From Eumeta japonica (lineage: Eukaryota; Arthropoda; Insecta; Lepidoptera; Psychidae): a stretch of 64,000 nucleotides of DNA. The notes beneath the pieces are model-generated. The model had not been told where the DNA came from. It did not search any database and worked only from the letters and a program-made list of their open reading frames with translations. The DNA lies in assembly GCA_005406025.1 (NCBI GenBank), contig BGZK01000075.1:496001-560000 (forward strand), written 5' to 3'. The position numbers and the translations under genes are program-made. Positions within the stretch are counted from its first letter, which is position 1, and each line of letters begins with the position of its first letter. Shown here one piece after another: positions 60,618 to 64,000 of the stretch.

Positions 60618-62247
60618 TATAAAGGAGGGGAAAAAGCTTTTTCGTATTGTATATACAAATTTAAGATAATTTTTCATAATATTTTCTTTACAAATAATTA
60701 AAATATATACTTGCTCTTTTTTTCAACTTCTTGCCATTTTGTAGGTAGTGACGTAATTCCATTGCTGTAGTAATTTTGGGACTTCTGCGACAAGGAACTG
60801 TAAGAAAAAATTGTGACAAGTAGTTTTGAAAGTGTTCTCTTGATGTTAACCTCACACTACCTAGAGACTTCTGAAGAGAACGAAACAGGTAAAAATCTGA
60901 GACAGCAAGGTCGGGTTATAGGTGGATGTATTAGCACTTCCCAACCAAACTCTCTCAATATTTGCTGAGTGAGTGTTATCATTGTGATAAATCACACCCT
61001 TTCTGTAGATCAATTTCGATCGTTTTTCTCTACTTCTTGCCTGAGTCTCATCAGTTGTTGACAGTAGTGATCCGAATTGATGGTATTGCCTGAGTAAAAG
61101 CTCATAATGAATAACATCCTTCCAATCCCACTATATTACATAGCATAAACTTATTGCTAGTTGATCCAGATTTAGCTATATTTTGAGCTTGCTTGCCTTT
61201 TAACTATGTACTTTTTCGTACTTTCTTGTTGTAGGTAATCCATTTTTCTTAATCAGCGATGAATATTTTCAATAACGATTCGGTTTCATTACGTTTCGAT
61301 AGAGAATCGCAAATAAATACACGATTAATTAGATTTCTTTCAGTGAACTCTTGTGGGATCTGTTTTGTATATCCAGCTTTTTTCAAATGGGTCAAAATTA
61401 TTTTGTAGCCAATTCCCAGCTTTTCAGCTATGTCGCGAGAACTAATATGTTGATCTGCTCGATTTTTTTTCCAAAATGGTATCAACTTCATACGTAACAA
61501 GGTCGACTAGACGAAGATTTATCTTTGACATTAAAATTACTGGATTGAAAACGCTTAAATTAGTTTCATACTACACTTGCTGACACTCCATCAGGTCCAT
61601 AAACCTCACAAATTTTTGTCGCGGCTTGAGTCGCATTTTTCCTCTTTTTTGTGACAAAACTTCAAAATATATTGATTCTCTACGTCAAATTCACTCATTT
61701 TAGTGGACAGAAAAACAATAAAAAAATAACGGAACACCTTTTTTTGGTTTTGACGTGATAAGGTCTTATAAATCGAAGGCCGGCTACACGCACGAAAAAG
61801 CATGACCCATTGTCACGTTCCGCCTGAGCCGAGTACGCAATCGAGAGCGCTGAACAAGCGATAGAGAGGCACGATGGGCTTAAGCGTTCAGCTTGTGACG
61901 CATCTGTCTCTCGTCCACTCCATCGGCCGATGCGTCCGAGTAGAAGAGAGACAGCGGCCGCACACGACCTACACGTGAACTGTTGTATCAACTGTTTATA
62001 AAGTGAAGTGAAAAGTTAATGTGGTTTCAATTGTTTATTACAACAATTTCAATTAACTCATTTTTTGTATTACACAAAATAATAATCATTAAGTGATAAT
62101 AATTCAATTCAATTCATAAAAGTATGCAATTTTTCATCAATGTTTTGTTATGACGTTATCGCGTAAAATTATCGTCTGTAAATCGACTTTACAGACAACC
62201 AATTTTTTTTTTCATTTTCTAAAATGACATCTATTTAATGGTATCTG
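60618..62247 (-). mobile_element. mariner element, copy 3, interrupted
   Basis: Left terminal repeat TAAAGGAGGGGAAAAAGC from 60620, preceded by TA (60618-60619). Minus-strand blocks: MSEFDVENQYILKFCHKK near the start (about 61640-61700), HISSRDIAEKLGIGYK, LTHLKKAGYTK, ICDSLSKRNETES (61260-61440), and a decayed catalytic region around 60975. It carries the same 20-nt deletion after the third catalytic Asp as copy 2. Its 5-prime leader is split by an insertion at 61744-62202 and resumes with AAATGACATCTATTTAATGGTATC at 62222; the outer 5-prime repeat is lost. Confidence 0.88.
61744..62202. mobile_element. 459-bp element of unknown class nested in mariner copy 3
   Basis: Begins TTGGTTTTGACGTGATAAGG and ends CGACTTTACAGACAACCAA, so both ends read TTGGTTxT. 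Near the right end GTCTGTAAA and TTTACAGAC pair around TCGAC (62174-62196). GTGATAAGGTCTTATAA (left) resembles the complement of the right-end TTATGACGTTATCGC. The middle is GC-rich (61850-61980); the rest AT-rich. No coding capacity. It could be a non-autonomous DNA element or a solo LTR. Confidence 0.65.
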
Positions 62248-64000
62248 TCATTTTAAAATATTTAAAATGAAAAATTATGTAGAAATTTTACCATTAGTGT
62301 TTTTATTACATATAACTAAAACAATATTATTCCGTGTATTTTACAAAGTATATATCTAATGTAAATTTAATTGTAATATATTAACAATAAGCATTAGATA
62401 AGATGTATTCAAAATGTTTCTGTTTCTTGGTAATCTAAGATTAATAAAAAAAATTGTTAATTTAAGCATAATTTTTGCGATTTGTGATTAAGGAGATTAC
62501 ATTACGTACAGATAAATAAATTAATTACCTCCACGACAAAATTATTTAATTTCTATTTTTCTTTATAATCATCTATCTTGAAATGATATAATTTACTTAT
62601 TAAAATTTATTCGTCAAACTAATAAATTTATTTTTTATGATATGAATAAATTATTATGTTTATAATTAATGAACTTACGTAAACTTTTGTGCTTTTTAAG
62701 CACACAAAATCGATGATTTTGTATAAAACAATTGACAGATGTCAATGAAGCAAGAAAGGCACGCAAAGATTCACGTAATATTTGATTAGAACTGCGCGAG
62801 TATTTATAAAAAATGCATGTATAATCTAAACTTATATACATAATTTAAATACATACATAATTTCATTTTAAACATTCTCAAATACTGCAACCTCTTGCTG
62901 CATTTTGTTGTGTTAAGTTTTTTATCATACGTCATATCACTTAGTATTGTCACCCCACAGTTGAGGCGTCGTGTCCCACGATATTTTTTATTGCACCTTA
63001 AAGGACGTTGTGCCCTGTTCGCTGGCCCAGCCCGAAGGCCGTCGACACCTGTTAAACTTATGCATGCGATGGTTTGCGCTCTCCTAGTCGCTGAGCAAGT
63101 GGTTTCAGTTCAAATTAAGTTATATTCAAATTAAGGTGGGCCGATACGTAGACGAAACAAATGTCTTTTAAGCAGCGGCTCTTGAACATCGTTCGCATAA
63201 AATTTGAAAGTTATTTGAAAATTACTTCTACGAATGGTACGAGAATTTTGTAAACTTGCAATGAATGCAATACAGCACAAATAACGGATATGTCTCTAAA
63301 TATGCATATTTTTTTTTGTTATTCGTTAATAAAACGTTAAGAAATTGTTTAAAGTATATATGTCGATTTATAGCAAACCCATAAAGGGTGTAACGAATAG
63401 TATATGTTTTCAACCGTCTATCACGTGCTTGAAAACGGGAGGGTCGGTCGTGCTCAGGCTATTTAAATTCAACCGCTGCCGCTAGTGGGCGCTCGCAGCG
63501 GGGAGTGCACCCTTCCTTAATTGGGAAAGCTATATGTTATCTCTTCGACTTTTGTGCAGTATCAATGTAGCGTATTGGCCTTATTTTAGGCTTTATTTAG
63601 GCTTTCAATTTGATATTATTTCCATGAATATTTTTGTTTTATATGTGTATGTTATTTCCTCATCAAAATTTAATATCATATGTATAGTTTTATTACGATG
63701 GTAAACAAAATTTGTCGTATTTACCATCATAATTAAACTATTACCTATTAAAACGGATAAATCTAAGCAAAATTAATAATTAACAAGTATTTTTACACAA
63801 TTTACATATTACAGCTACTTCGGGGAAATTTACTGATAGTAAATATGTTACATTTATTAGATAAATATGTACGCTAACTAGACATGATCATTAAAAATGA
63901 AATCAAAATTAAATCGATTAACGATAAAAACAACAAATTGTAAGTCATTAATCATTCTATGCAATCTTTTTCCTGCAAAGTAAAATTTAACATGTATTTT
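62248..64000. other. non-coding stretch
   Basis: AT-rich. GC-richer patches lie at 62940-63100 and 63430-63520 (CGGGAGGGTCGGTCGTGC, CCGCTGCCGCTAGTGGGCG). No gene, RNA or transposon end recognised. Confidence 0.5.

Noticed and set aside
1..64000. CRISPR arrays, bacterial operons or integrated viral genes
   Set aside because: No spaced direct-repeat arrays, ribosome-binding-site patterns or viral domains were seen; composition and repeats are those of an insect nuclear genome.

Overview
The window is an AT-rich insect nuclear sequence with no convincing host gene. The repeats point to a moth or butterfly. Two copies of a repeat of the 'GGCCAAGTG ... TAGGGTTCCGT' type lie at 10201-10865 and 47261-48045. 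Retroelement 3-prime ends carry phrases I associate with Lepidoptera ('ACCTCCTCCTTTTT', 'CCGGCAACGCA', 'CAACGTCTG'), and decayed non-LTR reverse transcriptases resemble those common in lepidopteran assemblies. This is pattern recognition from memory, not a database result. The longest open frames belong to transposons, and no multi-exon host gene, rRNA or tRNA gene was found. The window is best read as an intergenic or intronic gene desert.

Layout. 1-5698: AT-rich, with a GC-rich patch near 3.8 kb and a tRNA-like SINE (4440-4712). 5699-6857: a mariner bounded by TA. 6.9-15.8 kb: microsatellites, a 131-bp tandem duplication, a second type of mariner transposase fragment, and three lepidopteran-type repeats. 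15.8-26.6 kb: quiet sequence with a minisatellite, two SINE-like copies and GC-rich islands. 26.6-28.0 kb: a minus-strand LINE relic. 29-37.5 kb: a near-perfect palindrome, a short inverted-repeat element, SINE copies, a pogo-like element (34489-35670) and a LINE C-terminal relic. 39-42.7 kb: a SINE, retroelement tails, mariner copy 2 carrying a nested retroelement tail, a 203-bp tandem repeat and a 28-bp-arm hairpin. 43403-46187: an almost full-length hAT element with a perfect 8-bp target duplication. 47-51 kb: a repeat and GC-rich islands. 51620-51816: a MITE with perfect 16-bp terminal inverted repeats. 53-54.7 kb: a Jockey-like LINE relic. 55.8-57 kb: a SINE and the largest GC-rich island. 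59387-62247: two mariners of different subfamilies about 60 bp apart, one interrupted by a 459-bp element with short inverted ends.

How the parts relate. All transposases and reverse transcriptases are broken by frameshifts, stops or lost catalytic residues, so no autonomous element remains. They do show layered insertion history: retroelement tail inside mariner, and an unknown element inside mariner. Two mariner copies share one internal deletion. The GC-rich islands, some with homeodomain-type AT motifs, may be conserved regulatory elements of a neighbouring developmental gene outside the window. That is inference and needs comparison with related genomes.
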